DNA of 64,000 nt from Pseudomonas sp. BGr12. GTDB lineage: Bacteria; Pseudomonadota; Gammaproteobacteria; Pseudomonadales; Pseudomonadaceae. The stretch spans positions 28,057 to 92,056 of the forward strand of contig NZ_JALRNF010000024.1 of assembly GCF_030272895.1 (NCBI RefSeq), in the 5' to 3' direction. The notes under the pieces were generated by a model. The model was not told the origin of the DNA, ran no database searches, and saw nothing but the letters and a program-made list of their open reading frames with translations. Within the stretch, counting starts at the first letter, position 1, and each line of letters opens with the position of its first letter. Positions 17,920 through 25,844 of the stretch are shown here, in pieces. A program made the translations under genes and the position numbers.

Positions 17920-19251
17920 GTGTTTTCCCAATTCGCCCTGCACGAACGCCTGCTCAAAGCCGTGGCCGAGCTGAACTTTGTCGAGCCGACGCCGGTGCAG
18001 GCAGCGGCCATTCCCCTGGCGTTGCAAGGGCGGGACCTGCGGGTGACGGCGCAAACCGGTAGCGGCAAGACCGCAGCCTTCGTCCTGCCGCTGCTCAATC
18101 GCCTGGTCGACCTGCAGCAGAAGCGCGTCGAGATCCGCGCCCTGGTGCTGCTGCCGACCCGTGAGTTGGCGCAACAGACGCTCAAGGAAGTCCAGCGCTT
18201 CTCCCAGTTCACCTTCATCAAGGCGGGCCTGGTGACCGGTGGCGAAGACTTCAAGGAACAGGCTGCCATGCTGCGCAAGGTGCCGGATGTGCTGATCGGC
18301 ACCCCGGGCCGCCTGCTCGAGCAACTCAATGCCGGTAACCTGAAGCTGGAGCATGTCCAGGTCATCGTTCTGGACGAAGCCGACCGCATGCTCGACATGG
18401 GCTTTGCCGAAGACGTCGAGCGCCTGTGCAACGAGTGCCCGAACCGCGAACAGACCATGCTGTTCTCCGCCACCACGGGCGGTGCCAGCCTGCGCGAGAT
18501 GATCGGCAAAGTGCTCAAAGACCCTGAGCACCTGATGCTCAACAGCGTCAGCCAGCTGGCCGAGGGCACTCGCCAGCAGATCATCACCGCCGACCATAAC
18601 CAGCACAAGGAACAGATCGTCCAGTGGCTGCTGGCGAACGAGACCTACGACAAGGCAATCATCTTCACCAACACCCGGGTCATGGCCGACCGCATCTACG
18701 GTCACCTGGTGGCCAAGGACTACAAGGCCTTCGTCCTGCACGGTGACAAGGACCAGAAGGACCGCAAGCTGGCTATCGAGCGCCTGAAGCAGGGCGGGGC
18801 GAAGATCCTGGTCGCCACCGATGTCGCCGCCCGCGGCCTGGACGTCGACGGCCTGGACCTGGTGATCAACTTCGACATGCCGCGCAGTGGCGACGAATAC
18901 GTGCACCGTATCGGTCGCACCGGCCGTGCCGGTAACGAAGGCCTGGCAGTGTCGCTGATCTGCCACAACGACTGGAACCTGATGTCGAGCATCGAGCGCT
19001 ACCTCAAGCAGAGCTTCGAGCGCCGGGTCATCAAGGAGGTCAAGGGCACCTACGGCGGGCCGAAGAAGGTCAAGGCCTCGGGCAAGGCGGCCGGGGTGAA
19101 GAAGAAAAAGACCGACAAGAAGGGCGACAAGAAGACCACGGCAGCGGCCAAACGCAAGCCGACCGCCAAGCCCAAGCGCAATGCACCGCTGGCCAGCGCC
19201 GACGGCCTGGCGCCGCTCAAGCGTCGCAAGCCTGAGGCGGCTGCCGAGTAA
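17920..19251 (+). CDS. DEAD-box ATP-dependent RNA helicase (PA3950-like)
   Basis: 443 residues starting at the GTG at 17920 (read as MFSQFALHERLLKAV), the usual start in this family; the upstream open frame is basic and not protein-like. The Q motif FVEPTPVQ, Walker A AQTGSGKT (about residue 45), DEAD box LDEADRMLDMGF (DEAD at 152-155), SAT, and the C-terminal motifs VATDVAARGLDVDG and HRIGRTGRAG are all present. The last 80 residues form a Lys-rich tail (KKKKTDKKGDKKTTA) likely to bind rRNA. It belongs to the SrmB/RhlE-like group active in ribosome assembly and cold adaptation; which one is not certain. An inverted REP pair follows. Confidence 0.92.
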   Translation: MFSQFALHERLLKAVAELNFVEPTPVQAAAIPLALQGRDLRVTAQTGSGKTAAFVLPLLNRLVDLQQKRVEIRALVLLPTRELAQQTLKEVQRFSQFTFIKAGLVTGGEDFKEQAAMLRKVPDVLIGTPGRLLEQLNAGNLKLEHVQVIVLDEADRMLDMGFAEDVERLCNECPNREQTMLFSATTGGASLREMIGKVLKDPEHLMLNSVSQLAEGTRQQIITADHNQHKEQIVQWLLANETYDKAIIFTNTRVMADRIYGHLVAKDYKAFVLHGDKDQKDRKLAIERLKQGGAKILVATDVAARGLDVDGLDLVINFDMPRSGDEYVHRIGRTGRAGNEGLAVSLICHNDWNLMSSIERYLKQSFERRVIKEVKGTYGGPKKVKASGKAAGVKKKKTDKKGDKKTTAAAKRKPTAKPKRNAPLASADGLAPLKRRKPEAAAE

Positions 19252-19265
19252 AGCCATTCAGGCCT

Positions 19266-19326
19266 CATCGCGGGGCAAGCCCGCTCCTACAGATAGCTGT
19301 GTAGGAGCGGGCTGGCCCCGCGATGG
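19266..19326. repeat. REP pair between convergent genes
   Basis: Two canonical REP units in inverted orientation (CGGGGCAAGCCCGCTCCTAC and GTAGGAGCGGGCTGGCCCCG) joined by a short AT-rich spacer, between the helicase gene and the small periplasmic protein gene. Confidence 0.88.
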
Positions 19327-19328
19327 CT

Positions 19329-19598
19329 TCAAACCTGCTTCTCTGCCGTGCGCAATTCCTGCAAGCGCCGATCGATCAGCTGACACTTGTCAGGCAGATC
19401 CCGGCTGGCACTGTCCAGCTTCATCCCTTTCAATTCTTCGTTGATTTCCTTGGCCTTCTGCGGATTCTGCTCCGTCAGTCGAGAAACCTCCTTGGCCAGT
19501 TCCTCGCGTTTTTCCGTGGCTTCCTCCAGCGTGCAGGCCCAGCTGGGCAAGGCCAACAGCAAACTGGCGGCGGCAGTGATGTTCAACAAGGTCTTCAT
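19329..19598 (-). CDS. small exported helical protein of unknown function
   Basis: 89 residues from the ATG at 19598, preceded by GGGAG. A signal peptide (MKTLLNITAAASLLLALPSWA) is followed by a charged helical, probably coiled-coil, segment (EEATEKREELAKEVSRLTEQNPQKAKEINEELKGM) with two cysteines (ACTLEE and DKCQLID) that could pair. P. aeruginosa has a comparable small gene beside PA3950. The frame continues upstream to 20045 but that part is antisense to the next gene and was excluded. Likely periplasmic; function unknown. Confidence 0.82.
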   Translation of the reverse strand: MKTLLNITAAASLLLALPSWACTLEEATEKREELAKEVSRLTEQNPQKAKEINEELKGMKLDSASRDLPDKCQLIDRRLQELRTAEKQV

Positions 19599-19782
19599 GG
19601 CGCAACTCCCTGACATGGTTATGCGGTTGAACGCACCCGGGCGCGCAAAGTTCAGTCGAGCCCCCAGTAGGTGTTCGACGAATCCAAGGCTGGCAATACA
19701 GGCCTGCAGCCCCCGATAATCGGCACTGGATCCACAGTTGCCGAGAATCTGCCATGCCATACGTGACAACCGGGTGCCTGCA

Positions 19783-20709
19783 ATGAGCGCCACCCGCCGC
19801 AATACCGATGCCTTTGCCCTGCAAGTCATGCTGGTGCTGTGCCTGATCTGGGGTATCCAGCAGGTGATGATCAAATGGGCCGCGCCAGACATCGCCCCGG
19901 TGATGCAGCAGGCCCTGCGCTCAGGCATGGCGGCGGTGCTGGTGGGGTTGCTGATGTGCTGGCGTGGCGGCTGGGACCAGGTGGCGCACACCTGGCGCGG
20001 CGGGGTGCTGGCCGGCGCCTTGTTCGGCCTGGAGTTCCTGTTCATCGCCGAAGGGCTGAAATTGACGTCGGCAGCACATATGTCGGTGTTCCTCTATACC
20101 GCACCGGTATTCACGGCCCTGGGCCTGCACTGGCTGCTGCCCAGCGAGCGCCTGCGACCGCTGCAATGGCTGGGCATCCTGCTGTCGTTCGGCGGTATTG
20201 CCTTTGCCTTCGCCGGCGGGATGTCGCTGGAGCAGATGGACAGCCGCATGTTGTTGGGCGATGCCTTCGGTGTACTGGCCGGCCTGGCCTGGGGCGCCAC
20301 CACGGTGGTGGTGCGCGGCTCACGGCTGTCGGAGGCCCCGGCGACCCTGACACTGTTCTACCAACTGGCGGTCGGTTTCGTCGGGCTGCTGCTGATCGCG
20401 GCCGTCAGCGGCCAGGTCAGCCACGTCAGCTTTACCCCCGTCTCCATCGGCAGCCTGCTGTTCCAGGGGCTGATCGTGTCATTCTTCAGCTACCTTGCCT
20501 GGTTCTGGCTGCTGCGCCGCTACCTGGCTTCGAACCTGGCGGTGTTCTCCTTCATCACCCCGCTGTTCGGGGTGACCTTCGGTGTGCTGTTGCTCGGTGA
20601 GCCGCTGAGCATGAACTTCGTGCTCGGGGCCATCATGGTCCTGCTCGGCGTTACCCTGGTCAGTGCCGAGCAATGGATACGCCGACGCTTGCGCAGTCTG
20701 CTCGGCTGA
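19783..20709 (+). CDS. EamA/DMT family transporter
   Basis: 308 residues from the ATG at 19783 (MSATRRNTDAFALQV). About ten transmembrane helices in two EamA repeats are visible, with a conserved CLIWGIQQVMIKWA in helix 1 and SFFSYLAWFWLLRRYLASNLAVFSFITPLFGV in the second repeat. Members export amino acids, metabolites or drugs; the substrate is unknown. The stop codon lies 50 bp inside the 3' end of the convergent MFS gene. Confidence 0.88.
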   Translation: MSATRRNTDAFALQVMLVLCLIWGIQQVMIKWAAPDIAPVMQQALRSGMAAVLVGLLMCWRGGWDQVAHTWRGGVLAGALFGLEFLFIAEGLKLTSAAHMSVFLYTAPVFTALGLHWLLPSERLRPLQWLGILLSFGGIAFAFAGGMSLEQMDSRMLLGDAFGVLAGLAWGATTVVVRGSRLSEAPATLTLFYQLAVGFVGLLLIAAVSGQVSHVSFTPVSIGSLLFQGLIVSFFSYLAWFWLLRRYLASNLAVFSFITPLFGVTFGVLLLGEPLSMNFVLGAIMVLLGVTLVSAEQWIRRRLRSLLG

Positions 20710-21844
20710 CCTGCGGGCGCCAGAGCAGTGCACCGGCCAGCAGCAGGCCGCTACCGGCGACGATCAGCGCCGGTTGCAGGCTGCCTGCGAACTGATTGCT
20801 CAGGGCGGCCAGCAACGGGCCGCTGAGCTGGCCGACGGCGAAGCAGGCGGTGAGCAGGCCGGCATTGCGCTGGGTGGCCTGGGGCGCCAGCTCCCGCGAG
20901 CGTTGCATCACCAGTTGCATGCAGGCCAGGAACGGTCCGCCGCAGAGGATCACCCCCAGGGCCAGCCCCGGACCATTGTCCAGCAGGCAGGCGAACACGC
21001 CGACGGCCTGCAGCCACAAGGTGATCATCAACCAGCGCGAGGTGCTGCCGGTGGCCGGGCGACGCAGGCTGGCCACCCCTACACCGATGGCGGCCGCCAG
21101 GCCGAAACCCGGCCAGAACAGATCGGCCAGCCAGTGTCCCTGGAAGCGCGCACTGGCCATCTGCGACATGAAGGTGGCCGGGATGATGTAGCCGATCCCG
21201 TACAGCCCATAGACCAGGCAGAGGCGGGCAATCCCCCGAGTGGGCGCTGGCATCGTCACTGTGGTGGCAGCCGGCGCCGAAGCTGGCTGCGGGCGTGGCA
21301 GGAACGGCAGCACCGCCAGCAACATCGCCAGCGCCGCACCGGCATAGATCAGCCACAGCGGCGCCGAGCCCAGGCCGTACAGGTTGGAGACCAGCGCCAG
21401 TAACCCTGTCAGCATGATGCCAACCCCGGGGCCGGCGAAAACCAGTGCGCCCGTGCGCGGTCGGTTGCTGGCTGCGGCGAGCTGCTGGGTGAGGCTGGTG
21501 AGCATCACCAGCACCCAGGCGCTGGCCACGCCGGTACCGAAACGCAGCAGCAAATGACTCCAGAAGCCGCTGGCCCAGAACGACGCCAGGGTGAGCAGCG
21601 CGCATAGCCACAGGCCGCCGTGCAGGCGTGCGCTGACCTGGCCCGGCCGGCGGGCGAACATGGCGTCCAGCGCACCGAGCAAATAGCCCAGGTAGTTGGC
21701 CGCGGCGATCAGGCCCGCGGCGGTGAGGCTGACCTGACCTTCGCCGATCAGGTGCGGCAGTTGCGGGGTGAGGGCGAAGCGACCGATGCCCATGGCCATC
21801 ATCAGGGCGATGGCGCTGGCGAACAGGCTAATGAAAGGAGACAT
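20660..21844 (-). CDS. MFS transporter, YbfB/YjiJ family
   Basis: 394 residues with about twelve hydrophobic segments. The opening MSPFISLFASAIALMMAMGIGRFALTPQLPHL, with the G-I-G-R-F-A motif in helix 1, is characteristic of the YbfB/YjiJ subgroup of the major facilitator superfamily. The substrate is not known. It is divergent from a LysR-type regulator whose promoter region holds a T-N11-A palindrome, so this transporter is probably its target. AGGAAC precedes the start. Confidence 0.88.
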   Translation of the reverse strand: MSPFISLFASAIALMMAMGIGRFALTPQLPHLIGEGQVSLTAAGLIAAANYLGYLLGALDAMFARRPGQVSARLHGGLWLCALLTLASFWASGFWSHLLLRFGTGVASAWVLVMLTSLTQQLAAASNRPRTGALVFAGPGVGIMLTGLLALVSNLYGLGSAPLWLIYAGAALAMLLAVLPFLPRPQPASAPAATTVTMPAPTRGIARLCLVYGLYGIGYIIPATFMSQMASARFQGHWLADLFWPGFGLAAAIGVGVASLRRPATGSTSRWLMITLWLQAVGVFACLLDNGPGLALGVILCGGPFLACMQLVMQRSRELAPQATQRNAGLLTACFAVGQLSGPLLAALSNQFAGSLQPALIVAGSGLLLAGALLWRPQVSRADCASVGVSIARH

Positions 21845-21896
21845 GTCCAGGTTCCTGAAGCGATGGCGATGACCGTCAGGCTACTGTCGATTGACT

Positions 21897-21911
21897 TTCA
21901 GTAAAATTGAA
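21897..21911. promoter_or_regulatory. LysR-type site between the MFS gene and its divergent regulator
   Basis: TTCA, 7 bp, TGAA: a 15-bp interrupted palindrome of T-N11-A form in the 105-bp divergent promoter region. Confidence 0.4.
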
Positions 21912-21949
21912 TAATGATGAGAAACTTGTTCTGTTATGGAGAAGATCTC

Positions 21950-22843
21950 GTGGAGCTCAGCCAGCTACGGATTTTTCAGGCGGTCGCCGAGGAAGGTTCG
22001 GTAACCCGGGCCGCCGAACGCCTGCACCGGGTGCCGTCGAACCTGTCCACCCGGCTGCGCCAGCTGGAAGAACAACTGGGTGTCGAGTTGTTTCGCCGTG
22101 AGCGCCAGCGCCTGCAGTTGTCGCCGGCGGGCAAGGTCTTGCTCGATTACGCCGCACGCCTGCAGGCGCTGCACGATGAAGCCGTGGCGGCGGTGCAGGG
22201 CGGGCAGCCGGCGGGGGATTTCGCCCTGGGCACCATGTACAGCACGGCGGCGATTCATCTGCCGGCCCTGCTGGCGCGTTATCACAAAGCCTACCCGGCG
22301 GTGAACCTGCAGGTGCAGGCGGCGCCCAGTGGCGAGTTGTTCGAAGGCCTGCTCAACGGTCGCCTGGATGCCGCCCTGGTGGACGGACCATTGGCCCTGG
22401 CCGGGCTCGACGGCGTGCCGCTATGCGATGAAACCCTGGTGCTGATCACCGAGCCGGACCATCTGCCGGTGCGCAGTGCCCGGGATGTGGCCGGGCGGGC
22501 GGTGTTCACCTTTCGCCAGGGCTGTTCCTACCGCATGCGCCTGGAAGCCTGGTATGCCCACGATCATGCGGCCATGGGCCGGGTCATGGAAATCGAGTCC
22601 TATCCGAGCATGCTGGCCTGTGTGATTGCGGGCGCGGGTGTGGCGCTGATGGCCGAGTCGATGCTCGCCAGCCTGCCGGGTCGCGAGCGGGTGGCGGCGC
22701 ATCGGCTGCAGGCGCCGTTCGACCAGGCCACCACCTGGCTGATGTGGCGCAAGGGCATGCGTGGCGCGAACTTGAGTGCCTGGATCGATCTGCAACAAGG
22801 GGAAACAGTTATGCAGGGGGTGGAAGTGGCGGTGGGGGCTTGA
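21950..22843 (+). CDS. LysR-type transcriptional regulator
   Basis: 297 residues from the GTG at 21950 (VELSQLRIFQAVAEEG), which follows a GGAGA ribosome binding site by 8 nt and aligns with usual LysR starts; an ATG at 21914 would add 12 atypical residues. The winged helix is SVTRAAERLHRVPSNLSTRLRQLEEQLG. The effector domain resembles regulators such as PtxR/CysB-type proteins but gives no ligand. It is divergent from the MFS gene, its probable target. The stop codon (22841-22843) lies inside an Anr box serving the next gene. Confidence 0.9.
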   Translation: MELSQLRIFQAVAEEGSVTRAAERLHRVPSNLSTRLRQLEEQLGVELFRRERQRLQLSPAGKVLLDYAARLQALHDEAVAAVQGGQPAGDFALGTMYSTAAIHLPALLARYHKAYPAVNLQVQAAPSGELFEGLLNGRLDAALVDGPLALAGLDGVPLCDETLVLITEPDHLPVRSARDVAGRAVFTFRQGCSYRMRLEAWYAHDHAAMGRVMEIESYPSMLACVIAGAGVALMAESMLASLPGRERVAAHRLQAPFDQATTWLMWRKGMRGANLSAWIDLQQGETVMQGVEVAVGA

Positions 22844-22853
22844 TCGAAATCAA
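22840..22853. promoter_or_regulatory. Anr/FNR box controlling the sicX-like locus
   Basis: TTGAT CGAA ATCAA is a perfect match to the Anr/FNR consensus TTGAT-N4-ATCAA. Its centre (22846.5) would place a class II start site near 22888, about 80 nt before the small ORF. The box contains the stop codon of the upstream LysR gene. Confidence 0.85.
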
Positions 22854-22967
22854 ACTTGTCCCCAACTCATGTAGCTAGACCATGCGCGATGTCAGACATA
22901 GGACTATGATCTGTATGAAGCATCGCAGGATTGAATCACCGTGCAGGCTGACCCGTAAGGGGGAGTT

Positions 22968-23093
22968 ATGAGAAATAATCTGTTCAACTGGCTTCATGAC
23001 CTGGCTGCGGCCCTGGGCTTGATTCCACCGCCATTGCAGCCGGTGCCGATTCCCACCGATGAGGAGCAGCGCAAGCGCCAGCCTCGGCGCTAG
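22968..23093 (+). CDS. small 41-residue protein, PA1414-like
   Basis: ATG at 22968, stop TAG at 23091-23093. A very strong ribosome binding site (GGGGGAG) lies 5-7 nt upstream, so translation is likely. The protein starts MRNNLFNWLHDLAAALGLIP, an amphipathic helix, and ends in a Pro-rich and then Arg-rich tail (EEQRKRQPRR). It is too short for usual ORF cut-offs. It sits inside the transcript proposed as the SicX-like RNA, which may therefore be dual-function. No enzymatic motif is present and the function is unknown. Confidence 0.72.
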   Translation: MRNNLFNWLHDLAAALGLIPPPLQPVPIPTDEEQRKRQPRR

Positions 23094-23105
23094 CGCTTGG
23101 CTCGG

Positions 23106-23133
23106 GCCGCCGCATCAGGGCTGATGCGACGGC
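23106..23133 (+). terminator. stable hairpin at the end of the sicX-like locus
   Basis: Arms GCCGCCGCATCA and TGATGCGACGGC pair with a single mismatch around a GGGC-type loop. There is no T run directly after (TATCGTTTG follows), so it may be a processing or Rho-associated 3' end. The symporter gene converges on it from the other side. Confidence 0.5.
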
Positions 23134-23148
23134 TATCGTTTGCCTGTA

Positions 23149-24528
23149 TCAGGCCAGGTTTACCGCACCCGCCGGACGACGGGACATCAGGCTCACCAGC
23201 ACAAAGCTGACCAGACCGATCGCCAGGCTGTAGTAGATCGGCGTGTTGGCATCCATACCATCCTTGAGCATGAACACCAGGGCGGTGACGAAGCCCAGGG
23301 ACATACTGGTGATTGCCGCCGCAGTGGTGGCGCGCTTCCAGTAGATCGCACCGATCAGCGGCACCAGCATGCCACCTACCAGCAGGTTGTAGGCCAGGGT
23401 CAGGGCGCTGATCACGTCTTCGACCACCAGGGCGATACCCAGTACGGCAATACCGGTCAGCAGAGTGAACAGGCGGTTGACCGCCAGGCTCGACTGCTTG
23501 CCGCCGCGCAGCTTGGGCAGCAGGTCTTCGGTGAGCACGGTCGAAGCTGCCAGCAGGCCGGCACTGGCCGTGGACATCATCGCCGCCAGCGCAGCAGCGA
23601 TCACCAGGCCGCGGATGCCGTCAGGCAGGGCGGATTTGACGATGGCGGCAAAGGCGTTGTTGGCATTGTCCAGATCCGGCAGCAGCACGTGGGCCGCCAT
23701 ACCGATCACCGCACACACCAGACCGTAGATCACGCAGTAGATACCGGCGGTGGTACCGGCACGTTTTGCGACTTTTTCGTCACGGGCAGTGAACACGCGC
23801 TGCCAGATGTCCTGACCGATCAGGATGCCGAAGAAGTAGATCAGGAAGTAGGTGATGATGGTGTCCCAACCGATGGTGGTCAGGTTGAAGCTGGCTTCCG
23901 GCAGCTTGGCCACCAGTTGATCCCAGCCACCGACGCGGTACAGGCAGATTGGCAGCAGGATGAACATCAGGCCGACGGTCTTGATCACAAACTGGACGAT
24001 GTCGGTCAGGGTCAGCGACCACATGCCGCCGATGGTCGAGTACACCACCACCACGCCACCACCGAGCAAGATCGACGCCCAGAACGGCAGATCGAACAGC
24101 ACCTGCAGCACAGTACCGATGGCCAGGGTCGAGGTCACGCCGATCATCAGGGCGTAGGCCAGCATGATCACCGCACTGGCCTGGCGGGCCATCGGGTTAT
24201 AGCGACGCTCCAGGACCTGGGTCACGGTGAAGATTTTCAGGCGCAGCAGCGGTTTGGCGAGGAACAGGTTCAGGGCGATGATGCCCAGGCCCAGTGCCGC
24301 GCACAGCCAGAAGCCGGAAATACCGTGCACATAGCCCAGCTTCACGGTGCCGACGGTGGACGCGCCGCCCAGGACCGTGGCGGCCATGGTGCCCATGTAC
24401 AGGCTGGGGCCCAGGTTACGCCCGGCGACCAGATAGTCTTCGTGGGTTTTTGCCCGGCGCATGCCGTACCAGCCCAATGCGAGCATGCCGGCGGCATAGA
24501 TCAATACAACAAGTATGTCCAAGGCCAT
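23149..24528 (-). CDS. sodium:solute symporter (PA1418-like)
   Basis: 459 residues with about thirteen hydrophobic segments, matching the SSSF family (PutP/PanF relatives). It opens MALDILVVLIYAAGMLALGWYGMRRAKTHEDYLVAGR, the typical first two helices with the YLVAGRNLG signature. It has the core helix GGASTVGTVKLGY and a conserved TASAGLLAASTVLTEDL. It lies downstream of, and on the same strand as, the guanidinobutyrase gene (141 bp gap). It is therefore a reasonable candidate for uptake of guanidinobutyrate or a related compound; that substrate is inference from position. Confidence 0.9.
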   Translation of the reverse strand: MALDILVVLIYAAGMLALGWYGMRRAKTHEDYLVAGRNLGPSLYMGTMAATVLGGASTVGTVKLGYVHGISGFWLCAALGLGIIALNLFLAKPLLRLKIFTVTQVLERRYNPMARQASAVIMLAYALMIGVTSTLAIGTVLQVLFDLPFWASILLGGGVVVVYSTIGGMWSLTLTDIVQFVIKTVGLMFILLPICLYRVGGWDQLVAKLPEASFNLTTIGWDTIITYFLIYFFGILIGQDIWQRVFTARDEKVAKRAGTTAGIYCVIYGLVCAVIGMAAHVLLPDLDNANNAFAAIVKSALPDGIRGLVIAAALAAMMSTASAGLLAASTVLTEDLLPKLRGGKQSSLAVNRLFTLLTGIAVLGIALVVEDVISALTLAYNLLVGGMLVPLIGAIYWKRATTAAAITSMSLGFVTALVFMLKDGMDANTPIYYSLAIGLVSFVLVSLMSRRPAGAVNLA

Positions 24529-24669
24529 GGGTGTCTCCGATTATCTTTTTTATGTGAGATCGTGCCTGCGCACGGATTACCTGCGCAGGTCATTTCTTCG
24601 TAGTGCGGCCCGTCTTGTGCGGACCGCCGTCATGGCTCCTGCCGGGGTGAAGCTCCTTGCCGGTGACTG

Positions 24670-25620
24670 TTAGCGATGTGCTACGCCGGGCAGAACACAG
24701 AGCATTTCGTACAGCAGGTTGGCGCCGAGCAACGAGGTGTTGCCGGTGGTGTCGTAAGGCGGCGAGACTTCGACCAGGTCGCAGCCGATCAGGTCCAGGC
24801 CCTGGCAGCCACGGATGATTTCCATCGCCTGGATGGTGGTCAGACCACCGATTTCCGGGGTGCCGGTGCCTGGGGCCCAGGCCGGGTCGATGCCGTCGAT
24901 GTCGAAGCTCAGGTAAACCGGGCCGCCGCCGACTTTCTCGCGCACTTCGGCCATCAGCGGTGCCAGGGACTTGTGCCAGCACTCTTCGGCCTGGACCACA
25001 CGGAAGCCCTGCTTGCGGCTCCAGTTGAAGTCTTCGGCGGTATAGCCCTGGGCGCGCAGGCCGATCTGCACCACGCGGTCGCAATCCAGCAGGCCTTCTT
25101 CCACGGCGCGGCGGAAGGTGGTGCCGTGGGCGATTTTCTCGCCGAACATGTGATCGTTGACGTCGGCGTGGGCATCGATGTGCACCAGGCCTACCTTGCC
25201 GTGCTTCTTGTGGATCGCCCGCAGGATCGGCAGGGTGATGGTGTGGTCGCCACCCATGGTCAGGGGGATGATGTTGTGTTCGAGGATCTCGTCGTAGGCT
25301 TCTTCGATGATGCGCACGGCTTCAAGCAGGTTGAAGGTGTTGATCGCCACGTCGCCGATATCGGCGACCGACAGCGAATCGAAGGGCGCGGCGCCGGTGG
25401 CCATGTTGTAGGGACGGATCATCACCGACTCGGCACGGATCTGCCGTGGGCCGAAGCGGGTGCCCGAGCGCAGCGAGGTACCGATATCCAGGGGGATACC
25501 GATGAAAGCCGCATCCAGGCCTTCGGCGCTCGGCAGATGAGGAAGGCGGAGCATGGTGGCGATACCGCCGAAACGCGGCATTTCATTGCCGCCCAGTGGT
25601 TGGTGAAGAATCTTGTCCAC
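24670..25620 (-). CDS. gbuA: guanidinobutyrase (ureohydrolase family)
   Basis: 316 residues starting at GTG 25620. The dinuclear manganese site of ureohydrolases is complete: GGDHT near residue 124, the DAHAD motif near 149, and SFDIDGIDPAWAPGTGTPE near 238. The enzyme hydrolyses a guanidino group to urea and an amine. Agmatinase (SpeB) is the close alternative. The divergent LysR gene and the downstream symporter reproduce the gbuA-gbuR (PA1421-PA1422) neighbourhood of P. aeruginosa, which favours 4-guanidinobutyrate, an arginine-catabolism intermediate giving 4-aminobutyrate and urea. Confidence 0.9.
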   Translation of the reverse strand: MDKILHQPLGGNEMPRFGGIATMLRLPHLPSAEGLDAAFIGIPLDIGTSLRSGTRFGPRQIRAESVMIRPYNMATGAAPFDSLSVADIGDVAINTFNLLEAVRIIEEAYDEILEHNIIPLTMGGDHTITLPILRAIHKKHGKVGLVHIDAHADVNDHMFGEKIAHGTTFRRAVEEGLLDCDRVVQIGLRAQGYTAEDFNWSRKQGFRVVQAEECWHKSLAPLMAEVREKVGGGPVYLSFDIDGIDPAWAPGTGTPEIGGLTTIQAMEIIRGCQGLDLIGCDLVEVSPPYDTTGNTSLLGANLLYEMLCVLPGVAHR

Positions 25621-25764
25621 GGTCGGGCCTCATCGATTCGATTGTTCTAGTTGTTGGAACCTGTCTCGCGGGCCTGGGTAGATCCCGTTTACGCCGGTGA
25701 GCAGGTGCATTGCAGCAAAGTCTGCAAAAGGTAGTGGCCGAAGAGAATCGCTACAGGCAAATAC

Positions 25765-25788
25765 TTAGTTCAGGTTTTCCTAAACTAA
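25765..25788. promoter_or_regulatory. candidate GbuR operator between gbuA and gbuR
   Basis: A 24-bp near-perfect inverted repeat: arms TTAGTTCAGG and CCTAAACTAA around TTTT, with one mismatch per ten positions. It lies in the divergent region, 57 bp before the gbuR start. Confidence 0.5.
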
Positions 25789-25844
25789 TCGCGAAAAGCC
25801 GGTTAGACTTTCTGCATTGCCGTCTATTCTGGACTCCGATTTCC

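Larger units (their letters stand above)
22888..23133 (+). ncRNA. sicX: putative SicX-like small RNA / PA1414-type transcript
   Basis: The extent is estimated from the Anr box (start near 22888) to a stable hairpin at 23106-23133. The locus matches P. aeruginosa PA1414 by gene order (the following genes correspond to PA1418, gbuA and gbuR), by the Anr box, and by the small ORF it contains. In P. aeruginosa this locus is known for SicX, an oxygen-responsive small RNA that influences the switch between chronic and acute infection. Neither transcript ends nor processing can be seen in the DNA, so the boundaries are approximate. Confidence 0.6.

Noticed and set aside
23149..24603. A 487-codon plus-strand frame opposite the symporter gene
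   Set aside because: Its Gln/His/Gly-rich translation is typical of a shadow frame, while the minus strand encodes a clear sodium:solute symporter.
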